A stretch of DNA of 64,000 bases from an uncultured Victivallales bacterium (GTDB lineage Bacteria; Verrucomicrobiota; Lentisphaeria; Oligosphaerales; JAFGRS01). Position 1 is the first letter of the stretch; each line of letters begins with the position of its first letter. The notes under the pieces are model-generated. The model had not been told where the DNA came from. It was given only the letters and a program-made list of their open reading frames with translations, and did no database searches. Shown here piece by piece: positions 15,923-25,281 of the stretch. The stretch spans positions 79,992 through 143,991 of the forward strand of contig CAILUI010000249.1 of assembly GCA_903837355.1 (NCBI GenBank), read 5' to 3'. Position numbers and translations under genes: made by a program.

Positions 15923-17122
15923 ATGAACCAGGGAACCTCAGTGCTCGGGGCCGCCTTGCTGGCGGCCGTTGCCACTCTGGCTGCGGAGTCCGCACCCCCC
16001 GCCGACGTGGCGCCAGGGAAAGCGGAGTACCACCAACTGCGTCAGGGCCTGGGCAACTGCAAGGCCACGTTCACGCAGACGAAGGCGGGCCGAGTCGCCT
16101 TCCTCGGCGGCTCCATCACCTACAACGGCGGCTGGCGCGACGAGCTCATGCGGTACTTCCAGCAACGCTTCCCGGAGACCACCTTCGACTTCATCGCTGC
16201 CGGCATTCCCTCCCTGGGCTCGAACGCACACGCCTTCCGCCTGGAGCGGGATGTGCTGGCCCGCGGGCCGGTCGATCTGCTGTTCGTCGAGGCCGCGGTC
16301 AACGATGCCACCAACATCCCTGACCAGCCCGAGTTGATGCTGCGCGCCATGGAAGGGCTCGTCCGCCACCTACGCGCCGCCAATCCGCTGACCGACATCG
16401 TGGCGATGCACTTCGTTACGCCGGAGGCGATCGCAGTGTATACCGCGGGTGGAGTCCCCATCCCGGAGGCGCAGCACGAGCGGGTGGCCGAGTACTACGG
16501 CTGTCCCTCGCTGAACCTGACCCTGGAGGTGAGCGAGCGCATCAAGGCCGGCGAGTTCACCTGGGCCAGTGCCTTCGGCGATGTCCACCCGCCCCCGACC
16601 GGCCAGCGCATCTATGCCAACAGCATGATGCGCATGCTGGATACCGGTTTCGCGCGGGCAGGTACGCCTACGGCGCATGTGTTGCCGGATAGGCTGCTCG
16701 ATCCCTACAGCTACACTCAGGGCCATTTCGGCAAGCTGCAGGCGGCAACGCTCGGCCAGGGGTTCGCCCTCGACCCGGCCTGGAAGCCGACGCGGCCGGC
16801 GGGGACGCGGGACGGGTTCGTGAACGTTCCGGCCCTCACCGCAACGGCGCCCGGCGCCGAACTGAGCTACGACTTCACCGGCACCGCCATCGGCCTTCTC
16901 CTCGCCGCCGGTCCCGACTCCTGCATCCTCGAATTCAGCATCGACGGCGCGGCCCCCAAGCGCGTCGATACCTTCTCGGCGTGGAGCAAAGGGCTCTACC
17001 TGCCGTGGCCCATCATGCTCGCCGACACCCTCACTCCCGGCCCACATACGGTCACCGTCCGCACCACGGCCCAGGCCGAGGAGCGCACGGGGCTGCACAT
17101 CATCCAGATCCTGGTCAACTGA
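15923..17122 (+). CDS. Secreted SGNH hydrolase
   Basis: A 399-residue secreted esterase-like protein. An N-terminal signal peptide of about 22 residues is followed by the SGNH blocks: block I LGGSITYNGG (catalytic Ser), block II Gly in AAGIPSLGS, block III Asn in EAAVNDAT and block V GDVHPPPTGQ (Asp and His). After the catalytic domain, about 150 residues form a beta-rich C-terminal module (PALTATAPGAELSYDFTG, then TLTPGPHTVTVR), as in carbohydrate esterases of this superfamily. A deacetylase role on plant or bacterial glycans is likely, but the substrate is open. It starts 33 bases after the KaiC/PEP fusion gene and ends 13 bases from the convergent 1967-residue gene. Confidence 0.87.
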   Translation: MNQGTSVLGAALLAAVATLAAESAPPADVAPGKAEYHQLRQGLGNCKATFTQTKAGRVAFLGGSITYNGGWRDELMRYFQQRFPETTFDFIAAGIPSLGSNAHAFRLERDVLARGPVDLLFVEAAVNDATNIPDQPELMLRAMEGLVRHLRAANPLTDIVAMHFVTPEAIAVYTAGGVPIPEAQHERVAEYYGCPSLNLTLEVSERIKAGEFTWASAFGDVHPPPTGQRIYANSMMRMLDTGFARAGTPTAHVLPDRLLDPYSYTQGHFGKLQAATLGQGFALDPAWKPTRPAGTRDGFVNVPALTATAPGAELSYDFTGTAIGLLLAAGPDSCILEFSIDGAAPKRVDTFSAWSKGLYLPWPIMLADTLTPGPHTVTVRTTAQAEERTGLHIIQILVN

Positions 17123-17135
17123 CCCACCCCCCCCC

Positions 17136-20100
17136 TCATTCCACAACATAGGGGAAGTGCGCCGGCTGGCTCCAATTACCGGCGCCGTCCTGCGCGCGGG
17201 CGTGGACGTACCAGAGGCCCTTGTCGGGGAAGGTGACGGGGTAGGCGCTGCCGGGCGTCACGTTCGCCTCGGCTGCGGGGACGCTGTCAGACTCGCGGTC
17301 GAAGGCGCAGGCGAAGCCCGCAATGCCGGACTCGTCGGCGGCCGTCAGCGCGAAACTCGCCGCCGCGGGGCCGGGCGCGGCCACCAGCAGGTCGTCGAGG
17401 TAGAACTCGGTGCCGGCGGCCGGTCGGTTGAAGCCCACATCGGCGAACGACAGCGCGCTGATGGCATACGTCTGCGGCTTCTGATCCGGCTTGAGATGCT
17501 CGCGTTGCTCGACATGCGTTTTCAGATCGACGACGGCCGTGTGCCAGCGATCATCGCCGCGGATACCCGCGACGCGCCCGGCGTGAGTGACATAATCCGG
17601 CCGCACCTCGGCATCCGTCAGCTTGATGACCATCTGCTGTTTCTCCGGGTCGGGGTCGGCGACGGTACCGGCCAGGTCGATCTTCAACGGCGGCGGGAAG
17701 CGGTAGCGGAACGAGAACCAGCGCTGGGTGGCGGCGTCGATGCTGCCGGGAAGCGCCACGCGCAGGTCCACCCCGCTGCCGCCGAGGCGGACGCGCTGCA
17801 CGTGCGTGCCCAGCGTGGGGTCAAGGACGCGCTCCAGCCACACGGGTGGCGCGGCGCTGAGGACGGCAGGCTCCGGCTCCATGGTGATCTGCAGCGCCAC
17901 CGGGCCGCCGGGCCAGGTGATCACGGGCGCCAACGGCGCCACCCGGTCGCCCGCGGCGGCGAAACGCCAGGTCCAGGCGGTCGGGGCGCTGAGGTTGCCG
18001 GCGAAGTCCTTGACCGGTCCCAGAACCACCTTGAACTCCTGGCCCTCCGGCGGCGGCGTGGGCAGCAGGCCGGCGCTGACCCAGTCCACCCCGAAACGGC
18101 CCGCAGCGAGGTCGGTCTCCACGCCCGGCTGCCCGGGGGCGAAGGCCCGACCGTTGATCGTCAGGCTCAGGCTGGCTGGGTCGATGCCCGCGATGGGGTC
18201 TTCCAGGTCAACGCCGATCACGCGGGTCGCCGCGGCCGCGTCGGCGGGCGGAAACAGACGACGAACGCGGGGCGGCGTGTTATCGATCAGGAACGGCCAA
18301 TCCGAAGTCTCGCCCCAGTTGCCGGCACCGTCGACGGCGCGGATATGGAAATACAGCCGACCCTCCGGCAGACCGCGGAAACGGGCCCCGGGCGCCTCTA
18401 CCGCGGCGCTGGTGGCGGCCGCCGCGTGGGCTTCCGGACTCCAGTGATAGCTGTAGCCGCCGATGCCATTCGGGTCCGTCGCGCTCCAAGTCAGCGCCAC
18501 GCCCTCACCCACGGCGCTGGCGCAGGGTGCGAGGGTCAGGTTATCGACCCAGAAGGCGGCGCCCTGCCGGTTGCCGTTCCAGCCGCCATCGCCCAGGCGC
18601 AGGGTGCTGACCTCGAACTGGCCAGCGACGTAGGGGCTGGCCTCGATCAGGTCGTGCAGGTTGGCCTCGACCCGATGCCACTTGCCGTCCGCGCGGAACT
18701 CCGGCAGCAGGCGGCCCAAAGGCCAGGCGGCATTGAGATGGTCATTGTCGGTCAGGGTGACCCGGCACTCCATACCGCGGGCGACCAGGAGCAGGTCGAT
18801 GAGCATCTCCTCGGTCATCAGGCAGTCGAAAGCGAGGAGCGGGTGGCGCCCGGCGTTGAAGGACGGGCCGGTGACCTGTGCGCCGGCCACACCGCCAACG
18901 AGTTCATTGAGGAGTTTGAGACTGTAGCGGCCCGCCGCGGCCCGGCTGCGGTCGCGCACCACGAGCGCACCGTGCTCCCTGCCCTTGGCGTCGCGGCCGA
19001 TCCGGGTCCAGGCGCCCGGGTCAGCCTCAAAGGTGTCATGGAGCAGGACTTCCTGCACCCGCACGGGCCCCGGCGGCGTGTGGTCGGCCGTCCGTCGACA
19101 CGTCAGCGTCCACTCCTTGAGCACCGCCGCTGCGGGCACCTTCGTCTTGAGGGTGAAGGCACAGGGTTCGCCCTCGCGCAGCGCTACGCCGGCGGCCGTC
19201 GCGGAGAAGGTGAGCGTGCGCTCCGGCACGCTGTAGCTGAGCGCCGCACCGTCGACCGTGAGGCTCTTGCCCCCGGCGACGAGTTCGAGGCCCCAGGTCG
19301 GTACCGGTGCCCCAGCCTCAAAGCGGATCGTGAGTGGATCGCCGCCCCAGTCCGCACCCGCCTCGGGCGTCACCGCCGCGACCGCCAAGGGCGGCGGCAC
19401 GTGCAGCCGCAGCGTCGCACCAACGACAGCACCAGGACGAGTGGCCGTGACCAGATAGCTCCCGGGCGGCAGGGTCTCGGCCAGCGCCCCGGCGCTGAAG
19501 GCCTTGTCGGTGCACAGGGCCGCGCCAGGCGCCGGAGCGTGGGTGTCCGCGGGCCGACGCGCGCGACTCGGAAGGATGCTGTAACGCCCCTCGGCGACGG
19601 CCGTACCAGCGCCGTCCGTGATCCGCATCCGGCCCTCCGCCGGACCTGCGGACGAGATCTCGAAGGTGTCGACGAGGAAGGTGGCGCCGCCCGGGTTGCC
19701 GCCCAGTCCAGCCAGCAGGTACTGCCCCCCATGGACGCCGAAATGCATATCCTCGATCACCAAACTCGAGTCTGCCGGGCACCTCTCCGTGAGGGCTTCA
19801 CCGAGGGGGAAATCGAACCACTGCCAGCCCGGTTCAGGCCGCACCGCGAGCCGCCCGAGGCTCGGCTGGGTCTCGTCGCTGCGGTCCGGGCCGGTCATGT
19901 GGATGACGTAGGACTTGCCGCCGGCCCGCAGATAGAGATTCACCCGCACCGCTGGATCCAGACGACAGGCGAAGGACAGGCGCGAGGCCGAACGCAGTTC
20001 CAGCCCTTTGACCGGGATCGGCGCGATGAACCGCCCCCCAGGGCAGCCGTTGGTCACGCGCAGACTGCCATGGCCGGCGCCACTGTCCCGCGAGTCCCAA

Positions 20101-23039
20101 CTCAGCCGGGCATCGTCGCTGCTGCCGCTTTCCTGCCAGCCCTCCAGATCGCCAGGGGTATCAAAGGTGAAGCGCACCCCAGGATGGGTCTCGGAGCTGA
20201 GTCGCAGCGTCTCGGTCGCCGCGGGCAGCGGAACCGGCGCTGGCGGGGCCAACGCCGCGGGCACAAACGGCTCCTTGTGCCGGTAGCTGATCTTGGTACG
20301 GGCAATGAGGATGCTGTCGTCGACGGTCCACAGGGCGAGACGACCGTTCGTGGCCGGCGACGGATCGTCCCAGGAGAGGACTTTCCTATTCTCGAAGTAG
20401 AGCTCGACCCGCGGACCGCTGCGACGCAGCTTGACGTAGAACCAGCGGCGGTGCAGTTCCTGCGGCCGGGGGTAGGTCCGGCGAGTTGAGGGCACCAGCG
20501 GCTGGTCGGTCTCCGCCACGACCAGCCCGTCGCGCAGCAGACGGGTCCAGGTCGTGTCCCAACCCGAGACCACGGCGGTGTAGCCATCCCAGACGCTGTC
20601 GCCGGAACTGGCGATGACGGCGTTGATGTCGCCGGGACGCGGGTAGTAGGGCATGAAGTCGAACTGCGCCCGGTAGCGCATGCCCGCATAGAACTCGAGG
20701 GTCAGGTCGCCCGGGAAGCTGTCCAGGTTCCAGAGCGCCGCGAGGCCATCACTCTCGCCGACCATGTAGGCCCAGCGCGGGTCGCAGTGGAACTTGTTAC
20801 TGACTTCCCAGCGCCCCAGGCCGCGCCAGCGCGTGGTCACCTCGCCGAACTGCTCATCGACGACGTGATCGCGCCGCACCTGCACGCCCTCGAGCCAACG
20901 CGGGTGGGGGAGTTGCAGCCCGACGAGCGTTCCCTGCAGGGTATCCTCCTGCAACTGCAGCGCGAGCGCTTCAGTGGCGCCGCAGCGCAGCCAGAAGAAC
21001 GAGCCATCTTTGTGCAGCGTCAGACTCTCGGCGTCCGCGGGCGGCTGGAGTTCGGCACTGGCCAGGCGGCGGCCGTGCCAGAGCAACGTCGCGGTGAGGG
21101 CGTTCGTGCCAGCGCGCGGCCCCTGCGGCGCCACCCGCAGCTCGTAGCCGCTCTCGGGACGAGGCTCCCGCGCCAGAAAGCAGACCCTCAACCCGCCGGG
21201 TTGCCGGGCCGCACTCACCGGCACATCCACCTCCAGGGCACCGAAGACATCGCTCTTGTGCCACCAGCGCGAGACGCCGGCCGCGGCAGCGCTGTCAGGC
21301 ACCCACTGCGCCTCCGCCGCCGCCCAGTCCACCATGTAATGATCACTGGCAAAGACGGCCGTCTTCACCGGCTTCTCCCAATCGCGCTCATCGGGACCGT
21401 CGAGCACCAGGTCGTCGAAGCGACACTCGCCCGCAGCCAACGCCACCAGACCCAGTTGCTCCAAGCGTAGCGCTGCCTGCGGCAACCGCAGGATGAGCCC
21501 CTCGCCGAGCTCGGAAATCCGCAGTTCGCCGTCCGCAACCTCCACCAGCAAGCGCAGTGTTGTGCCCGGCACAAACCCGCCGCGCGCGCGGGCCAGCACC
21601 TGGCCGTGGTAGTCTGAACCCGTGACCAGTCGGCGCTCGGGCGAGCCGCGGCCGGCGGATCCCCAGAGGAAGGTCACCGCCCCGTCGTCCTGGCAGCCCA
21701 GGCGCAGTCCGATGGTGGCCTGGCGCTCCGCCGGGGTACGGATCGAGACGGCGAGGCGCTGCCACTGCAACCCCGGCGTGGCGAGCAGCAGCGTCGCATC
21801 GCCGCGCTGGCCGGCCGGACTGCGCGCGACACCCGTCGCGCTCCAGCCCCAATCGCCCACCGGCACGACCGCGGCGCGTTTGCGGAACCAGGACTCCTCG
21901 AGCAGCCGCAACTCGGCGCGACGGACATCCACGTCATCGAAGTCTACCTCCCCGTCGGCGGCACAGGGCCCGAAACGGCCCCCCAGACAGGTCGGGTCGG
22001 TCGCCCGCAGCATGGCCGCGCCCTGCAGTCGCGCCGTGATCTCGGCGCCGCGCACCTCGACCGCCAGCCGGTACCACTGCTCACGCCGCCCGACGACGTG
22101 GGTCTCGGCCAGCACCTCCTGCTTGCCACCCCGGCAACGCTCCAGCGCCAACCGGCTGGCCTGCTCCCAGCGGCCCGTCGGTTCCCACCAGAGGATGTAG
22201 TAGTCATCGGCGGCCCGGTAGGCGAAGATCCAGCCGGCCCGCCCCCCCTGGGAGCGGACGGAGACCGACCCCGAGAGGTCGTCCCAGAAAGGCTGTCCGG
22301 CCAGCGCCGTGGCGCGCGGCTGACCGGCGCCGCGGTAGACGAAGGGATTCGGGTTGCGGGCCGTGTTCATGGGATCCAGCGGCGACGTCCCGCGCCACTC
22401 GTCAGCCGCCGACTGCAGCTTCCACGTGCCAGCCACCTCCCAGACGCCTTCCGTCGTGTCGCCCGGCGCCCGTAGAAAATCGTCCCGCAGGACCATCTCC
22501 GCCTCGGCCACGGCCTGGAAACGCGGGACGCCCACCAGGTCTGGCAAGGCCGACCAGCTCGCGGCCACGCCCTCACCCCCATCGGCGTCAAAAACGCGGA
22601 ACAGGATGCGACCGTCCCAGAGACCGCTGATCCAGTGCTGACGACGCCGCAGCACAAACTCGCCGGCGGCGGCGAGAGTCACGGAGCCGCCCTTCTTCTC
22701 GAGCAGCGTCGTGACGCCGGCGCGGCAACGCTCCAGCCGCCACCCAGCGCCAGCCACGGAAACCCTGTAGAAATCCGTCGCGTCCCGCGCCGCGAACAGG
22801 AACCCCAGTTCCAGCGGGGCCGCACGACTCTCGGCCGGCGGCGGCTGAATGGGCCAGACCAGGTCGTACGTGCCGCGCTTGGCAACCCGATCAACCCGAA
22901 AGGTCTTGCCCTCCACCACCCACGGCTCTTCGGCGCACAGCGGAGTCGCGGCCCAGACGGCCAGCACCATGGCCAACACCGATAACCGGACAAGGACGAT
23001 CAGCGGACGGACGCTGGTTCTGTGAAACACGTAGGCCAT
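17136..23039 (-). CDS. Giant secreted multidomain beta-sandwich protein
   Basis: A 1967-residue secreted protein. The start at 23039 is chosen because it begins a basic, hydrophobic signal peptide ending near CAEE; 127 further in-frame codons upstream show no protein-like character. The first 1000 residues hold at least three copies of a concanavalin-like jelly-roll repeat with a recurring pattern (VxxDDFLRAPG...WEVAGTWKLQ...FAYRAADDYYILWWEP; later RWRGLGRWEVSNKF). Further on are CBM-like sheets (LEGWQESGSSDDARLSWDSR) and FN3/Ig-like domains with YxFHIRAVDGAGNWGETSDW, ending in a similar ARAQDGAGNW unit. No catalytic motif was recognised. It probably binds glycans outside the cell or at the surface. 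It is divergent from the six-hairpin glycosidase gene, with which it probably shares regulation. Confidence 0.82.
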   Translation of the reverse strand: MAYVFHRTSVRPLIVLVRLSVLAMVLAVWAATPLCAEEPWVVEGKTFRVDRVAKRGTYDLVWPIQPPPAESRAAPLELGFLFAARDATDFYRVSVAGAGWRLERCRAGVTTLLEKKGGSVTLAAAGEFVLRRRQHWISGLWDGRILFRVFDADGGEGVAASWSALPDLVGVPRFQAVAEAEMVLRDDFLRAPGDTTEGVWEVAGTWKLQSAADEWRGTSPLDPMNTARNPNPFVYRGAGQPRATALAGQPFWDDLSGSVSVRSQGGRAGWIFAYRAADDYYILWWEPTGRWEQASRLALERCRGGKQEVLAETHVVGRREQWYRLAVEVRGAEITARLQGAAMLRATDPTCLGGRFGPCAADGEVDFDDVDVRRAELRLLEESWFRKRAAVVPVGDWGWSATGVARSPAGQRGDATLLLATPGLQWQRLAVSIRTPAERQATIGLRLGCQDDGAVTFLWGSAGRGSPERRLVTGSDYHGQVLARARGGFVPGTTLRLLVEVADGELRISELGEGLILRLPQAALRLEQLGLVALAAGECRFDDLVLDGPDERDWEKPVKTAVFASDHYMVDWAAAEAQWVPDSAAAAGVSRWWHKSDVFGALEVDVPVSAARQPGGLRVCFLAREPRPESGYELRVAPQGPRAGTNALTATLLWHGRRLASAELQPPADAESLTLHKDGSFFWLRCGATEALALQLQEDTLQGTLVGLQLPHPRWLEGVQVRRDHVVDEQFGEVTTRWRGLGRWEVSNKFHCDPRWAYMVGESDGLAALWNLDSFPGDLTLEFYAGMRYRAQFDFMPYYPRPGDINAVIASSGDSVWDGYTAVVSGWDTTWTRLLRDGLVVAETDQPLVPSTRRTYPRPQELHRRWFYVKLRRSGPRVELYFENRKVLSWDDPSPATNGRLALWTVDDSILIARTKISYRHKEPFVPAALAPPAPVPLPAATETLRLSSETHPGVRFTFDTPGDLEGWQESGSSDDARLSWDSRDSGAGHGSLRVTNGCPGGRFIAPIPVKGLELRSASRLSFACRLDPAVRVNLYLRAGGKSYVIHMTGPDRSDETQPSLGRLAVRPEPGWQWFDFPLGEALTERCPADSSLVIEDMHFGVHGGQYLLAGLGGNPGGATFLVDTFEISSAGPAEGRMRITDGAGTAVAEGRYSILPSRARRPADTHAPAPGAALCTDKAFSAGALAETLPPGSYLVTATRPGAVVGATLRLHVPPPLAVAAVTPEAGADWGGDPLTIRFEAGAPVPTWGLELVAGGKSLTVDGAALSYSVPERTLTFSATAAGVALREGEPCAFTLKTKVPAAAVLKEWTLTCRRTADHTPPGPVRVQEVLLHDTFEADPGAWTRIGRDAKGREHGALVVRDRSRAAAGRYSLKLLNELVGGVAGAQVTGPSFNAGRHPLLAFDCLMTEEMLIDLLLVARGMECRVTLTDNDHLNAAWPLGRLLPEFRADGKWHRVEANLHDLIEASPYVAGQFEVSTLRLGDGGWNGNRQGAAFWVDNLTLAPCASAVGEGVALTWSATDPNGIGGYSYHWSPEAHAAAATSAAVEAPGARFRGLPEGRLYFHIRAVDGAGNWGETSDWPFLIDNTPPRVRRLFPPADAAAATRVIGVDLEDPIAGIDPASLSLTINGRAFAPGQPGVETDLAAGRFGVDWVSAGLLPTPPPEGQEFKVVLGPVKDFAGNLSAPTAWTWRFAAAGDRVAPLAPVITWPGGPVALQITMEPEPAVLSAAPPVWLERVLDPTLGTHVQRVRLGGSGVDLRVALPGSIDAATQRWFSFRYRFPPPLKIDLAGTVADPDPEKQQMVIKLTDAEVRPDYVTHAGRVAGIRGDDRWHTAVVDLKTHVEQREHLKPDQKPQTYAISALSFADVGFNRPAAGTEFYLDDLLVAAPGPAAASFALTAADESGIAGFACAFDRESDSVPAAEANVTPGSAYPVTFPDKGLWYVHARAQDGAGNWSQPAHFPYVVE

Positions 23040-23115
23040 CCTGCCTTTCAGTCGGCGACACAGCCGCCGGCTCACAGATATACCCCGCCCAAGCGCCAGG
23101 CGCAAGGCGCCCTCC

Positions 23116-23188
23116 GGGGTCACACCTTGACTGTTCACAGAGAGCCGCCATCCCGGGACGCCGAAGATGACAGCGAGGGTGTGACCCC
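23116..23188. repeat. 11-bp inverted repeat pair in a divergent promoter region
   Basis: GGGGTCACACC at 23116-23126 and its exact complement GGTGTGACCCC at 23178-23188 enclose 51 bases between two divergent genes. It could be a pair of operator half-sites, or the remains of a small mobile element with terminal inverted repeats. The inner sequence has no gene. Confidence 0.5.
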
Positions 23189-23260
23189 AAAGCCGACGGC
23201 ATGTAGTGTATGCAGACCGCCGCTCTGTCGTCTCAGTTCGGCTCGGAGGCCAGTTTACGC

Positions 23261-25255
23261 ATGCGTACAGTGTATGAACAGGTTCCTCGCCCCGTCCCGC
23301 CGGGCGGCGGCCTGCCGGACGCCGGCAGTGTGCACTGCCTGGGCAATGGTCGGCTCTGTGCCTACGGCCAGGGGCCTGATCTCGTGCAGGTGTTCGGGCC
23401 ACCCTACAGCGCCCCGTCACTGGGGCGGATCCGGCTGGAGGCTCCGGACACGGTCACGGTCGTCTCGCGGCGCGAACCTGGCTGCGCCATCTGGACACAT
23501 GCGCTCTACCTGGACCCGCAGACGTCGGGGGTCCCGGCCGCCGAGATCACGGACTTCGTGGATGCGGATCTGCCCTGCCTGGTGCGCTGGATCCGGACGT
23601 CGCTACCCTTGCAGATGGTCGTCGAAGCCGACCCCCAGGCCCGCGTGGTCGCGGGTATGCCCCGCCAGACGGCGGAGAAGCTCCAGGGCGGCTGCCTGTT
23701 CGAGTTACCGCCTGGGCAGTGCTTCTTCCACACCTACCCGATGCCCTTCCCGACCTTCTACCAACTCGCCTGGCAGGGCGCCCTGACCCGACCGGCGAAC
23801 GAGCCCGGCAGCGTGATCCGTCTGGCGTGCGCTCCGGGCGAGGCCGTGCTGTTGTTGGCGGGTGGGCCGCAGTACCCCGCGGCGCAGGAGGCGCTGGAAG
23901 CAGCCCTACATGCCGGCGCAGCGCCGATGCTGGCGCGAACGCGCCGCGCCTGGCAGACCCAGATGACGCGCCGGCTCTCCCCGGCGTTCCCGGCGAACCT
24001 GCCGCAGCGCGAGTTACTGCTGCAGGCTCTCGACGATGTGACCGTGATGATCAAGGCCCAGCAAGGCCGCGAGGGGGGCGTCCTGGCCGGCTACAACTAC
24101 CACCTGGCCTACGTGCGCGACCAGTATGGGGTCGCGCGGGGCCTGCTCCAGGCCGGCCTGCATGACGAAGCCGAGCAGATCCTCCGCTTCTACTGGAGCA
24201 TCTGGCAACGCTACGGGCGCATCCACAACGCCCAGGCAGTGGGGCTGGATGGGGTTTTCCATGTCCACGAGAACGACCATGTCGAGATCACCGGTTACCT
24301 GATCCGCCAGGCCTTTGACCTGCTGGCCGCCGGCGGCAACGCGGACTTCATGGCGACGATCTTCCCGATGTTGGACTGGGCTTTCGCGGTGCAGAAGGCG
24401 CACCTGGTGGAGGGGATGCTGCCCTTCAACGGCGACGAGACCTATGTCGCCGGGGGTATCCTGCCGCGCTCGGCGCTGAACGATGGCTCGGCGGAGGCCA
24501 CACTGCTGTTTCTCGACGGCGGCGGGAAGCTGCTGCGATGGGCTGAGGAGCGCGGTCTCTGGAAAGGCGAGCAGCTGGCGGCCCAGCGGCGTGTGCTGGC
24601 CGAGACGCGGGCCCTTTACCGCCGGAATTTCTGGGTGGTCCGGCCAGGCCAACCCGGCTGCCTGGCGGCCAACAATCCGGCGCGGGTTGCGGCCGCCGTA
24701 CTGCCGCGGTTCCGCCATGGTGTCTGCGAGGGCTGCCTGGTGGCGCCCGCACGTCCGGGCGGCGTGCTGTGGACAGAGCGCAGCGCGAACGGTCGCTACC
24801 TGTGCCCCGATTGCCTGGCGATATCCCCCCTGCCAGCGGCGGCGCCGGTCGTCTACACCCTGCAGTCGGTCGCGCTGACGCCGCTGTATCTGCAATCGGA
24901 CCTGTTCGAGCCCGCGGAGTTGGCACCCACGGTGACCCGCATCGTGGAGAGCTACCGCGCCAGCGGCTGCCTGCCTTCCCGCCCAGATGAGCCTGGCGGG
25001 TTGGCACTCGGCTACGATTTCGGCGTCCTGCTGTACGCCCTGACCCGGCTGCGGCACCCTGCCGCCGTCACGTTGCACACCCAGACCCTGGCGTTGCTCG
25101 ACGCAACCGGCGCCTGGGCGGAGTACTACCGCGGCAACCAGCCCCTGGGCACCCGCTGCCGGCCGTGGGAGAGCGCGATCAACCTGGAAGCCACCCTGGA
25201 CTGGGCACTCTCCGGCCTGGCAGCGGCGCCTCAACCTCAGGGCAAAGCGCAGTAA
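23261..25255 (+). CDS. Six-hairpin glycosidase-like protein with a zinc-ribbon insert
   Basis: A 664-residue protein whose C-terminal 400 residues look like an (alpha/alpha)6 glycosidase of the glucoamylase/debranching type (AGYNYHLAYVRDQYGVARGLL, LPFNGDETYVAGG, YDFGVLLYALTRL). The first 250 residues are an N-terminal beta domain (SVHCLGNGRLCAYGQGPD). Start 23261 has a GGAGG box 11 bases upstream; two ATGs further up are less supported. Cys489-x2-Cys492 and Cys515-x2-Cys518 form a zinc-ribbon-like insert inside the barrel, which is unusual for this fold. There is no signal peptide, so it is probably cytoplasmic. The next gene follows after 26 bases, so the two are probably co-transcribed. The family number cannot be assigned by eye. 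Confidence 0.75.
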   Translation: MRTVYEQVPRPVPPGGGLPDAGSVHCLGNGRLCAYGQGPDLVQVFGPPYSAPSLGRIRLEAPDTVTVVSRREPGCAIWTHALYLDPQTSGVPAAEITDFVDADLPCLVRWIRTSLPLQMVVEADPQARVVAGMPRQTAEKLQGGCLFELPPGQCFFHTYPMPFPTFYQLAWQGALTRPANEPGSVIRLACAPGEAVLLLAGGPQYPAAQEALEAALHAGAAPMLARTRRAWQTQMTRRLSPAFPANLPQRELLLQALDDVTVMIKAQQGREGGVLAGYNYHLAYVRDQYGVARGLLQAGLHDEAEQILRFYWSIWQRYGRIHNAQAVGLDGVFHVHENDHVEITGYLIRQAFDLLAAGGNADFMATIFPMLDWAFAVQKAHLVEGMLPFNGDETYVAGGILPRSALNDGSAEATLLFLDGGGKLLRWAEERGLWKGEQLAAQRRVLAETRALYRRNFWVVRPGQPGCLAANNPARVAAAVLPRFRHGVCEGCLVAPARPGGVLWTERSANGRYLCPDCLAISPLPAAAPVVYTLQSVALTPLYLQSDLFEPAELAPTVTRIVESYRASGCLPSRPDEPGGLALGYDFGVLLYALTRLRHPAAVTLHTQTLALLDATGAWAEYYRGNQPLGTRCRPWESAINLEATLDWALSGLAAAPQPQGKAQ

Positions 25256-25281
25256 CCCCGACACTGACCCCGGAGGGCACC

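Noticed and set aside
17157..20489. 1110-codon open frame on the plus strand
   Set aside because: It is antisense to the giant secreted protein gene, Arg/Gly/Ala-rich, without domain-like patterns or a ribosome site; high GC keeps the opposite strand open.
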